Assembly (NCBI RefSeq): GCF_003434055.1
Contig: NZ_QVEX01000007.1
Coordinates: 1-64,000 of the forward strand
Length of the DNA stretch: 64,000 nucleotides
Reading direction: 5' to 3'
Origin: Enterocloster aldenensis
GTDB taxonomy: Bacteria > Bacillota > Clostridia > Lachnospirales > Lachnospiraceae
The notes under the pieces were generated by a model, which saw only the letters and a program-made list of their open reading frames with translations, was not told the origin of the DNA and made no database searches. The position numbers and the translations under genes were made by a program. Every line of letters begins with the position of its first letter. The stretch's first letter is position 1. Below are positions 43,810 to 51,552 of this stretch, piece by piece.

Positions 43810-43821
43810 GAGGTGGGAAGT

Positions 43822-45078
43822 ATGACGAATGGAATCAAACAGACCTTTGGTGAAATCCAGGAGGAAGCAAAGCGCTGCCTGTATTGCGTGGACGCGCCCT
43901 GCCAGAAGGGCTGTCCGGCCAATGTGGATGTGGCGCAGTTTATACGCCATCTCCGTTATGGGGATGTGAAGAGCGCAAAGCGGGTAATCAAAGAAGCCAA
44001 TCCTTTGGGCGGCATATGCGCAAGCCTCTGTCCCAGCGAAAATCTGTGCCAGAAGAATTGTACCAGAAACCGTTGCGGGACACCTGTCCATATCCGGGAT
44101 TTACAGAAGTTTGCTTGTGCAAATGGGCAATACCGGCCAGTATTGGCCCCGTTAAACGGAAAAAAGGTGGCTGTTATCGGCGCGGGTCCTGCAGGTCTGG
44201 CATGCGCTGCCTCATTGGCGGCCCTGGGGTATGAGGCGGATGTCCTGGAAGCGGATTCCAATGCCGCAGGGGTTGTATCCCGTGAAATTCCGGGTTCCCG
44301 CATCAGCATGGATGTGATTGCGGACGATTTGGGAGAACTTCCGGCTGACCGTATCCACATAACGTATAACCGCAGGGTCACATTGGATGAGATGATGGGC
44401 GGTATTTCAGAACAATATGATGCGGTGTTTATGGGCGCAGGATTGGGCAGGGACCGCATCAGCGGCGTGGAGATTGGGGAAGGAGCTCCGGTTGTGGGCT
44501 GTTCCTCATTTCTGAAGGACCTGAAGGACGGGACCATAAAAGAACTGTCCGGAACGGTCTGTGTAATCGGCGGGGGAGACTCTGCCATAGATGCCGTACG
44601 GTGCAGCCTGGATGCGGGCGCTGAAAAGGCAGTGCTGGCTTACCGGCGTTCCCGTCTGGAAATGCCGTCCTGTGATGAGGAGTTCATCCATGCGGCTTTG
44701 GAAGGGAGCGGGTTTATGTATCTGGTATCCCCTAAAAACATTTCCCTAAAAGGGGAGGAGGCGGAGATTACATTTGTACGCAACCGGATGACAGCCTGCC
44801 CGGATGAAGGGGACAGGACCCGTACGGGACGCAGGCGGTTTGAGGCCATACCTGGCAGTGAATTCGTTATGAAGGCCTCCCTTGTTGTGTTGGCAATAGG
44901 AAAAGTGGCGGATATGGAACTGCCGGAGGGAAACGTGGACCCGGACACGCTGCGTGTGGAGGGAACCAACTGTTTTGCCGGCGGAGACTGGTACAATGGA
45001 GGCGCTACTGTGGTCCAGGCGGTGAGCGATGGGAAAAAGGCGGCCGCGGCCATGGATTCGTATATCAGGAACCATTAA
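43822..45078 (+). CDS. preT: Dihydropyrimidine dehydrogenase subunit PreT-like (NAD, FAD, Fe-S)
   Basis: This protein of about 418 residues has an N-terminal iron-sulfur domain of the GltD/PreT type (CLYCVDAPCQKGCP and CASLCPSENLCQKNC), an FAD motif (GAGPAGLACAASL) and an NAD motif (GGGDSAID). It passes electrons from NAD(P)H to the PreA flavin. Start 43822 follows AGGAGGTGG. A GltD-type subunit is the alternative, but pairing with PreA decides for PreT. Confidence 0.88.
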   Translation: MTNGIKQTFGEIQEEAKRCLYCVDAPCQKGCPANVDVAQFIRHLRYGDVKSAKRVIKEANPLGGICASLCPSENLCQKNCTRNRCGTPVHIRDLQKFACANGQYRPVLAPLNGKKVAVIGAGPAGLACAASLAALGYEADVLEADSNAAGVVSREIPGSRISMDVIADDLGELPADRIHITYNRRVTLDEMMGGISEQYDAVFMGAGLGRDRISGVEIGEGAPVVGCSSFLKDLKDGTIKELSGTVCVIGGGDSAIDAVRCSLDAGAEKAVLAYRRSRLEMPSCDEEFIHAALEGSGFMYLVSPKNISLKGEEAEITFVRNRMTACPDEGDRTRTGRRRFEAIPGSEFVMKASLVVLAIGKVADMELPEGNVDPDTLRVEGTNCFAGGDWYNGGATVVQAVSDGKKAAAAMDSYIRNH

Positions 45079-45115
45079 AATAAATGCCCAGCCAAGCGGG
45101 CAGGAGGAGATGGCA

Positions 45116-46498
45116 ATGAATGATTTAAATATTGTCCATGGGGTGATTGTAAGGCCCGAAGGCTGTTTTCAGGGCAATATAGAGATTCGGGGAGGGAAAA
45201 TCATACGGGTGTGTCCTGTCCGGGAACCGGTTAATCCAGCCCGTGACACAGTGGACGCTTGCGGCCTGTTGGTTTTTCCGGGATTGATAGACAGTCATGT
45301 CCATATCCGGGGAGGAAGGTTTTCTTACCGTGAAGACTTTGCCTCCGGCACAATGGCGGCGGCGGCGGGAGGGGTGACTACAATTGTGGAAATGCCGGTT
45401 GCATTGCCTCCTGCCTCACGCAAAGAGGATTTTGTGGCAAGGGTCCAGGAGGCGGCGCCCCAGGTTTATGTGGATTACGCCATGTATGGCGGAGCCGGAT
45501 CCGATAATCTGGAAGAAATACCATGCCTTGCAAAGGCAGGGGCCATGGCATATAAAACATTCCTGATGCCTCCGGTGCCTGGACGGGAAAAGGAATTTTA
45601 CGGCTTGTGCAGCGAGACAGAGGAAGCGCTTGCGCGCGTCATGGAGAAGGTGGCTGAAACAGGCAGGCTTTTGGCAGTACATAGTGAGTTGAACCAGTAC
45701 GTACAGGCACAGACTGAAAAAGAGATGAAATCCGGTCATAACGGACTGAAAGCCTTTTGCAGGTCCCGTCCAGTGGAAGCGGAAACCGAGGCGGTCAGAT
45801 GGGTAATAACCGCTGCGCAGAAAACAGGCTGCAGGGTGTCTGTCTGCCACGTAAGCACGCCTGAGGCAATATGCATGATACAGGAGGCCCGTGCAAAAGG
45901 GGTGGACATCCATGGGGAAACATGTCCTCAGTATCTTTTATTTCATGAGGACAGCGGGGAACATGCCGGGGTATTCGCCCGTATGAAGCCTCCGCTGCGG
46001 GACAAGGCAAGGATGGAGAAGCTTCTGGGGTTATACGCTGAGGGAGCCTTCGAGCTTACAGGCAGCGACCATGCGCCCTATCTGAAAGAAGAAAAACTGA
46101 AAAACGGACCGGATATATGGCATACCTATGACGGGGTTCCCGGGCTGGAGCTTTCTTTTCCGCTATTAATGAACGCGGTTGCGGACAGCCGCCTGACCCC
46201 GGAGGCAATTGCCCGCAGCATGGCACAGAAGCCCGCGGCTGTTCTTGGGATTCCGGGAAAAGGAAGGATTGAGGAGGGGGCGGACGCGGATTTCGTACTT
46301 GTCAGAAAGTTAGACGTGCCAAAGCCTCTAAAGATAACGGAACTGTTTACAAAATGCCGTGACAGCGCGGTTCTTTATCAGGGAATCCCGATGCACTATA
46401 CGGTTGAGGAAACCTATGTCCGGGGAAAACAGGTCATTCACAAAGGTAACATTACAGGGAAACCAGGCTGGGGAACATTCGTCAGCCATGAAATATAA
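45116..46498 (+). CDS. Cyclic amidohydrolase (allantoinase/dihydropyrimidinase-like)
   Basis: This protein of about 460 residues is a metal-dependent amidohydrolase. Its metal ligands are HVH in DSHVHI, a probable carbamylated Lys in AYKTFL, His in AVHSEL and CHVSTPEA, and Asp in GSDHAPY. The RPVEAE and GETCPQYLLF segments look more like allantoinase than like D-hydantoinase. It should open a cyclic ureide (dihydropyrimidine, hydantoin or allantoin) to an N-carbamoyl product for the next enzyme. Start 45116 lies 7 nt after AGGAGGAG; ATG 45110 is the alternative. Confidence 0.88.
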   Translation: MNDLNIVHGVIVRPEGCFQGNIEIRGGKIIRVCPVREPVNPARDTVDACGLLVFPGLIDSHVHIRGGRFSYREDFASGTMAAAAGGVTTIVEMPVALPPASRKEDFVARVQEAAPQVYVDYAMYGGAGSDNLEEIPCLAKAGAMAYKTFLMPPVPGREKEFYGLCSETEEALARVMEKVAETGRLLAVHSELNQYVQAQTEKEMKSGHNGLKAFCRSRPVEAETEAVRWVITAAQKTGCRVSVCHVSTPEAICMIQEARAKGVDIHGETCPQYLLFHEDSGEHAGVFARMKPPLRDKARMEKLLGLYAEGAFELTGSDHAPYLKEEKLKNGPDIWHTYDGVPGLELSFPLLMNAVADSRLTPEAIARSMAQKPAAVLGIPGKGRIEEGADADFVLVRKLDVPKPLKITELFTKCRDSAVLYQGIPMHYTVEETYVRGKQVIHKGNITGKPGWGTFVSHEI

Positions 46499-46520
46499 CA
46501 ACATTCATAGGAGGTATTTT

Positions 46521-47513
46521 ATGAGAACAGACATGAGAGGTAAGGATTTTGTAACACTGATGGATTTCACGGGTGAGGAAATTGAGACAATCCTGGAAGT
46601 AGGGTTTGACTTAAAACGCCAGAACGCCGTGGGAGCGGAACACGAATTATTAAAGAACAAAACCCTGGGAATGATTTTTGCACAGCCTTCCACCCGCACC
46701 CGCATATCATTTGAAACAGGAATGACCCAGCTTGGGGGACATGCCCAGTATTACAGTGAAGATAATATGCAGCGAAAGAATAAAGAGACCTGGGATGATA
46801 CAGGCCTGGTAATCTCACGGTATCTGGATGCCCTGATGGTGCGCCTCTACGACCTGGAAAAATATGGGATGGCAAGGGACATTATGGAGCAGATCCGAAG
46901 GGCCACCACGATTCCGGTTATCAACGGGCTGGATGATAAGGAACATCCCTGCCAATGCATGGGAGACCTTATGACCATCCAGGAAAAGCTTGGGTCTGGC
47001 TGGAAGAAGAAAAAAATCGTGATGTCCTGGGCTTATTCTGACAGGGTAAAGTCACCGGGCGTGCCCCAGGCCATGCTCCTTGCCTGCAGCCTGCTGGGCG
47101 CGGACCTGACGCTGGCCCATCCAAAGGGATATGAGCTGGATGAGGAATATATGGATTTTGCCCAGAAGGCATATCAGAAGAGCGGCGGTGCCTTAAACGT
47201 TACCAATGATATTTATGAGGCAAGCACGGATGCGGATATTATTTACGCAAAGAGCTGGGGCAGCACCAGGGGCATGGGCAAGGAGGAGGATAAGGAGTAC
47301 CGCAGGCAGTTTGCAAAAGACTGGTGCATTTCCGACAGGCATTTTGAACTGGCTAAACCGGTTTCTTATTACATGCATCCATTGCCGGCAGCGCGTGGGG
47401 AGGAAGTGACGGACGCTGTTATCGATGGTTCGCACTCCATCGTATATGACCAGGCGGAAAACCGGCTTCACGCTCAGAAGGCGATTTTAGCCCTGCTGAT
47501 GAAGAGAAAATAA
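46521..47513 (+). CDS. Carbamoyltransferase, YgeW/knotted type
   Basis: This 330-residue protein is of the aspartate/ornithine carbamoyltransferase family. It has the carbamoyl-phosphate motif PSTRTR, HPCQ (HPxQ) and MHPLPA. The last differs from the HCLP of ornithine transcarbamylase, so ornithine is unlikely. Segments such as MSWAYS, GVPQ, LAHPKGYEL and DADIIYAKSW resemble E. coli YgeW, a carbamoyltransferase of anaerobic purine and ureide catabolism. After the amidohydrolase it could split an N-carbamoyl compound with phosphate, giving carbamoyl phosphate for the carbamate kinase. Confidence 0.88.
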   Translation: MRTDMRGKDFVTLMDFTGEEIETILEVGFDLKRQNAVGAEHELLKNKTLGMIFAQPSTRTRISFETGMTQLGGHAQYYSEDNMQRKNKETWDDTGLVISRYLDALMVRLYDLEKYGMARDIMEQIRRATTIPVINGLDDKEHPCQCMGDLMTIQEKLGSGWKKKKIVMSWAYSDRVKSPGVPQAMLLACSLLGADLTLAHPKGYELDEEYMDFAQKAYQKSGGALNVTNDIYEASTDADIIYAKSWGSTRGMGKEEDKEYRRQFAKDWCISDRHFELAKPVSYYMHPLPAARGEEVTDAVIDGSHSIVYDQAENRLHAQKAILALLMKRK

Positions 47514-47529
47514 AATAGGAAGTCCCCGG

Positions 47530-47572
47530 CAGAAGCCCCCCACTGTCAGACATCGGGCAGTGTGGCCTTCTG
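47530..47572 (+). other. Intercistronic hairpin
   Basis: CAGAAG (47530-47535) and CTTCTG (47567-47572) close an imperfect stem with an inner CACTG/CAGTG pairing. No T-run follows. It lies after the carbamoyltransferase gene and just before the second operator copy. Confidence 0.45.
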
Positions 47573-47580
47573 TCGGTTAA

Positions 47581-47592
47581 GTAATCGATTAC
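47581..47592. promoter_or_regulatory. Second-location LacI-type operator
   Basis: GTAATCGATTAC is identical to the core of the operators at 33908 and 33935. It lies between the carbamoyltransferase gene and the small protein-symporter-CoA-transferase group, so the same LacI protein probably controls both groups. Confidence 0.7.
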
Positions 47593-47638
47593 ATGAACGT
47601 ATTGGGCTGAAACAGGGTGAATAAAAAGGAGGATGACT

Positions 47639-47758
47639 ATGATTTTTGGATTACCATTTCCCACATATTTAGGTTGGTTTTTAGGACCTATCCTCACCAT
47701 TGGAACTGCCGCTGTATGCATTGCGGCGTATTTAAAATATAGGAAGCATAATAAATAG
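47639..47758 (+). CDS. 39-residue membrane protein, putative symporter accessory peptide
   Basis: The short gene starts after a strong AAAAAGGAGG site and encodes 39 residues: MIFGLPFPTYLGWFLGP, one hydrophobic segment (about 10-32) and the basic end YLKYRKHNK. It ends 67 nt before a sodium:solute symporter gene. Small single-span proteins of this kind are found directly upstream of SSF symporters in many anaerobes and are annotated as symporter small accessory proteins. The function here is inferred from position and topology. Confidence 0.7.
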   Translation: MIFGLPFPTYLGWFLGPILTIGTAAVCIAAYLKYRKHNK

Positions 47759-47825
47759 GCATTGGGAACAGCAAGGTAAAGAATCCAGGAATTGTGACGT
47801 GGTATAAGAGTAAGGGGTGAAAAGT

Positions 47826-49319
47826 ATGTTATCAGGAAATCTCGCATTAATCGGATTTATTGTTTTAACAATTTACATTATTGGTATGTTATTCATTGGA
47901 TTTTACTGTAACCGGAAGTACACAAACAATCTAAATGGTTTTCTCACCGGAGGGAGGAGCCTGGGGCCATGGATATTTGCCCTGACCTATGGCTCCACGT
48001 ACCTCAGTTCATCCACATTTATTGGCAATACGGGAACTGCCTACAAGGCAGGGCTGGCCTATCTGATGATGCCTCTTGCCCAGGTCGTCCTGCTTCCCCT
48101 TGGCCTGCTGCTGTTCTCCCATGGCCTGCGCAGGGCTTCCGTGCGCCTGCAGGCCATGACCATACCCGAGTATATCAGCAAACGCTTTAAGTCCTCCGCG
48201 GCGGGTGGGATTGCCTCAATTGTGATTATTATTTTTATGGTGCCTTACATGGTGGGGATTGTAAAAGGCGGCGCCCTGTCCCTGGCACAATTATTTGGGA
48301 TTTCTTACGGCATTGCAGTAATCCTGGTTTCCGCCGTGGCATGCGTGTATCTGATTTTTGGCGGATATATGGCGCGCTGTTATACGGATGTAGTACAGGG
48401 GCTTATGATGGCCTTTGGTATGATGGCGGTCCTGATTGCCGGATTTTGCATTATAGGCGGACCTTCCGCCATATCTGCCGGAGTGGCTGCAAGCGATCCG
48501 GCGCTTCTGGAAACACCAGGGCCCATGGGTTGGAGCAACCTGTTCCTGTTCTCCACCGTGTATGCGTTGACTCCATGGGGGCTTCCGCAGCTTGTACAGA
48601 CAAACTTTACGATTAAAGACCGAAAGACCGTATATGTTTCCTCTATCCTGCTGTCAATATGGCTTGGGGCAATCCTTTGGGGCTCCATGATAATCGGCAA
48701 CATGGGCCGCGCATATTATGGGAACGCATTTATAAACAACGTGGATGCGGTTTTTCCATCCATGGTGCTGGAGTTTTTCCCCAACGTAATCGGGGCCATT
48801 GTCATCGTGGCAGTGATTGCGGCCTCCATGTCTACCATTGACGGGGTGCTGATGACAAGCGGCAGCGCCTTCGGGGTGGATATCTACAAGAAGTTCCTGA
48901 AGAAGGAGGCAACGGACAGGCAGGTCATGAACGTTACCAATATCATGATGTTTTCCATTATGATCGTGGTGGTTATCTGGGCCTTCAATCCCCCGGAGAT
49001 GATATCATTGTTCTCTACATTTGCTTTTTCTGTGATTGCGGCCACGCTTATTGTTCCTGTATTTGGGGGCACGTATTTTAAATCCGGCACCAGGGCGGGA
49101 TGCGTGTCGGCCATGCTTGCGGGATGTTTTGGCACATTGTTCTGGTACACGGTAAAACCCGGAGGCGGATTTATCCTGGGAATGCCGCCCTTTGTTGCAG
49201 GAGCGGTCCTGTCCATTATTGTATATGTAATTGTAAATAAGAAATCGGAACCTTTGCCAAAGGAATTTGTAGAGGATTTATTCTCCAAGGAAGCAGAAGA
49301 AGACGCTTATGCAGAGTGA
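47826..49319 (+). CDS. Sodium:solute symporter (SSF family)
   Basis: This protein of about 497 residues has about 13 membrane segments and SSF features: FLTGGRSLGPWIFALTYGSTYLS (about 36-58), ARCYTDVVQG, and the Na2-site helix with IVAVIAASMSTIDGVL. SSF carriers import sugars, amino acids, pantothenate, or mono- and dicarboxylates. Between ureide and CoA-ester genes it could import an organic acid or ureide. ATG 47826 follows AGGGG by 8 nt; GTG 47817 is weaker. Confidence 0.92.
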   Translation: MLSGNLALIGFIVLTIYIIGMLFIGFYCNRKYTNNLNGFLTGGRSLGPWIFALTYGSTYLSSSTFIGNTGTAYKAGLAYLMMPLAQVVLLPLGLLLFSHGLRRASVRLQAMTIPEYISKRFKSSAAGGIASIVIIIFMVPYMVGIVKGGALSLAQLFGISYGIAVILVSAVACVYLIFGGYMARCYTDVVQGLMMAFGMMAVLIAGFCIIGGPSAISAGVAASDPALLETPGPMGWSNLFLFSTVYALTPWGLPQLVQTNFTIKDRKTVYVSSILLSIWLGAILWGSMIIGNMGRAYYGNAFINNVDAVFPSMVLEFFPNVIGAIVIVAVIAASMSTIDGVLMTSGSAFGVDIYKKFLKKEATDRQVMNVTNIMMFSIMIVVVIWAFNPPEMISLFSTFAFSVIAATLIVPVFGGTYFKSGTRAGCVSAMLAGCFGTLFWYTVKPGGGFILGMPPFVAGAVLSIIVYVIVNKKSEPLPKEFVEDLFSKEAEEDAYAE

Positions 49320-49346
49320 CAAAACAAAAAATGGAGGAAGAAAATA

Positions 49347-50537
49347 ATGTCTGGTTTATTGGAAGGTGTAACTGTTTTGGATCTTACCCGTGTGCTGGCC
49401 GGCCCCTACTGCGGCATGATTATGGCCGATATGGGGGCAAAGGTGATTAAAGTGGAACAGCCCAAAGGGGGGGATGACAGCCGCAGCATGGGTCCGTTCA
49501 TCAATGGGAACAGTGTTTACTATACGAATTTTAACCGCAGCAAATTTGGCTGTACCTTGAATTTAAAGGCGCCTGAAGGAAAAAAGATGTTTTTGGATAT
49601 GGTCAAAAAGGCGGACGTGGTAATTGAAAACTACCGCCCCGGCACAATGGAAAAGCTGGGGCTGGGGTATGAGGTGCTGAAGGAAGTGAATCCAGGACTG
49701 ATTTACGGCGCTGTTTCCGGATTCGGACATACAGGCCCATGCAGGAACCGGGCGGGGTATGATATTATCGGGCAGGCCGTGGGGGGACTCATGAGCACCA
49801 CCGGCTGGCCCGGAGGCGAGGCCACCCGCACAGGTACGCCCATGGGCGATGTGTTGGGCGGACTTAACATGACCATCGGCGTATTGGCCGCATTGGTAAA
49901 TAAGCAGAGAACGGGCAAAGGTGAAAAGGTGGACGTGGCCCTTGTGGATTCCGTGGTTTCCGCCATGACAAACATCACCATGATTTATTTGGCGGAGGGA
50001 CGTGTTCCCCAGCGTATCGGAAACCGGTATGAGTCTACATATCCCTATGATTCATTTCCGGCCAGTGACGGCAGCGTGATTATTGCAGCTGGAAATAATA
50101 AGCTGTATGCAATGCTGTGTGATGTCATGGGCAGGCCGGAATTAAAGGAAGACCCGGATTTCCTGGATATCAAGGACCGGGTGGAAAATCATGAAAAAAT
50201 GCGGGAAATCATTTCCGCGTGGTCAAAGCAGTATACGGTGGATGAGGTGGTGGATGTTCTCAATGAAGCCGGCGTGCCTTCCAGTCCTGTGAACACCCTG
50301 GACCGGGTTGTGGCGGATCCGCAGATTGCCAAGTACCGGGAAATGTTTCCTGAGATTGAGCAGCCGGGCATTGGAAAAATCAGGGTAACGGCCAGTGCAC
50401 AAAAGCTGACAGAGACAAAATCCTTCCCCCGCAAGCCAGCCCCGCTATTAGGTGAGGATAATGCCAGAATATATGGGGAACTGCTGGGGTTGGATGAAAA
50501 GCAGGTAGCCGTGCTAAAAGACAAGGGTGTTATTTGA
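49347..50537 (+). CDS. CaiB/BaiF (type III) CoA-transferase
   Basis: This 396-residue protein is a family III CoA-transferase. It begins GVTVLDLTRVLAGPYCG, has VIENYRPGTM, and the catalytic Asp lies in TPMGDVLGG, matching Asp169 of formyl-CoA transferase. It moves CoA between carboxylic acids without ATP. Followed directly by an HMG-CoA-lyase-like gene, it probably activates the acid that the lyase cleaves (citramalate, hydroxymethylglutarate or similar). Confidence 0.92.
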   Translation: MSGLLEGVTVLDLTRVLAGPYCGMIMADMGAKVIKVEQPKGGDDSRSMGPFINGNSVYYTNFNRSKFGCTLNLKAPEGKKMFLDMVKKADVVIENYRPGTMEKLGLGYEVLKEVNPGLIYGAVSGFGHTGPCRNRAGYDIIGQAVGGLMSTTGWPGGEATRTGTPMGDVLGGLNMTIGVLAALVNKQRTGKGEKVDVALVDSVVSAMTNITMIYLAEGRVPQRIGNRYESTYPYDSFPASDGSVIIAAGNNKLYAMLCDVMGRPELKEDPDFLDIKDRVENHEKMREIISAWSKQYTVDEVVDVLNEAGVPSSPVNTLDRVVADPQIAKYREMFPEIEQPGIGKIRVTASAQKLTETKSFPRKPAPLLGEDNARIYGELLGLDEKQVAVLKDKGVI

Positions 50538-50557
50538 CAGTGAAGGGAGTTGGTTTT

Positions 50558-51448
50558 GTGGACAATAAAGTGGAGATAATCGAGGTAGGACCCAGGGATG
50601 GATTCCAAAGCGTGGCCTGCGCGCATATTCCTTTGCAGGAAAAGCTTGAATTGATAGGGGACCTTGTATCGGCCGGGGTCAGGCACATGGAGTTTACTTC
50701 TTTTGTAAGCCCCAAAGCAATCCCGCAACTGGCGGATGCGGGGGAAATAACAAAAGCTGTTCTTGAAACATACCCGGATTTGGATATGTTTGCCCTGGTG
50801 CCAAACCTGAGGGGAGCTAAAAATGCATATGAGTCGGGCCTGCAAAAGGTCTGCTATGTTGTTTCCCTGAGCGCGTCCCATAATCAGGCCAATATCAACA
50901 GGACCCATGAACAATCGCTGGCTTCTTTCAGGGAAATAAAAGATACATATCCAGATATGGAAATAATTGTGGATCTGGCAACTGCATTCGGATGCCCCTT
51001 TGAAGGGAAATACAGGAATCCATATAGAGTAAAGGAATTTTTGAAGGACTATGTGGAGGCTGGGATGAAAACATGCTGTCTGTGTGACACCATAGGGATT
51101 GCGGATCCTGCGCAGGTGAAGGGGCTGATTGCAGTGCTGCAGGAAGCTTATCCGGATTTGGGACTGATGGTGCATTTTCATGATACCCGAGGCAGCGGAC
51201 TGGCCAATAGCCTGGCAGCCATTGAGGCGGGGGTGGTCCGGCTTCAGTCAGCCTTAGGCGGCCTGGGAGGCTGTCCCTTTGCGCCTGGAGCCTCCGGGAA
51301 CCTTTCCACAGAGGATTTGGTATGGGTATTGGAGGAGATGGGCTATGAGACAGGAATCTGTTTCCACGAACTTCTTAAGACTGCAAAAAAACAGGCTGGA
51401 ATGATTCAGGGAAATTATAGCGGACATCAAATCCATATTAGGGATTAG
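50558..51448 (+). CDS. HMG-CoA lyase-like enzyme
   Basis: This protein of about 296 residues is in the HMGL (DRE-TIM) family. It has VGPRDGFQ with the catalytic Arg and Asp, EFTSFVSP, LCDTIGIADP, the metal-binding HFHDTRGSG and the active-site loop GLGGCPFAPGASGN with the conserved Cys. These enzymes split 3-hydroxyacyl-CoA such as HMG-CoA or citramalyl-CoA-type substrates. A GTG at 50558 behind GGGAG is the likely start; a TTG at 50534 overlaps the upstream stop. Confidence 0.9.
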   Translation: MDNKVEIIEVGPRDGFQSVACAHIPLQEKLELIGDLVSAGVRHMEFTSFVSPKAIPQLADAGEITKAVLETYPDLDMFALVPNLRGAKNAYESGLQKVCYVVSLSASHNQANINRTHEQSLASFREIKDTYPDMEIIVDLATAFGCPFEGKYRNPYRVKEFLKDYVEAGMKTCCLCDTIGIADPAQVKGLIAVLQEAYPDLGLMVHFHDTRGSGLANSLAAIEAGVVRLQSALGGLGGCPFAPGASGNLSTEDLVWVLEEMGYETGICFHELLKTAKKQAGMIQGNYSGHQIHIRD

Positions 51449-51507
51449 AGTGGCGCTGCGGCAGGTATTAAGAAGAATTAGTGCGGCGGTACGGTTGATT
51501 TTTAGAT

Positions 51508-51537
51508 GGAAAAGGGCCAGGTGTCTGGCTCTTTTCC
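51508..51537. terminator. Bidirectional terminator hairpin
   Basis: GGAAAAGGGCCAG (51508-51520) pairs with CTGGCTCTTTTCC (51525-51537), with one G-T pair. It lies between the convergent HMGL-like and Na/Pi transporter genes. Confidence 0.75.
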
Positions 51538-51552
51538 ACTGTAAGTTCCTTT

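Noticed and set aside
36567..47513. Arginine deiminase pathway
   Set aside because: Carbamate kinase and a carbamoyltransferase are present, but there is no arginine deiminase or arginine/ornithine antiporter, and the transferase lacks the HCLP motif.
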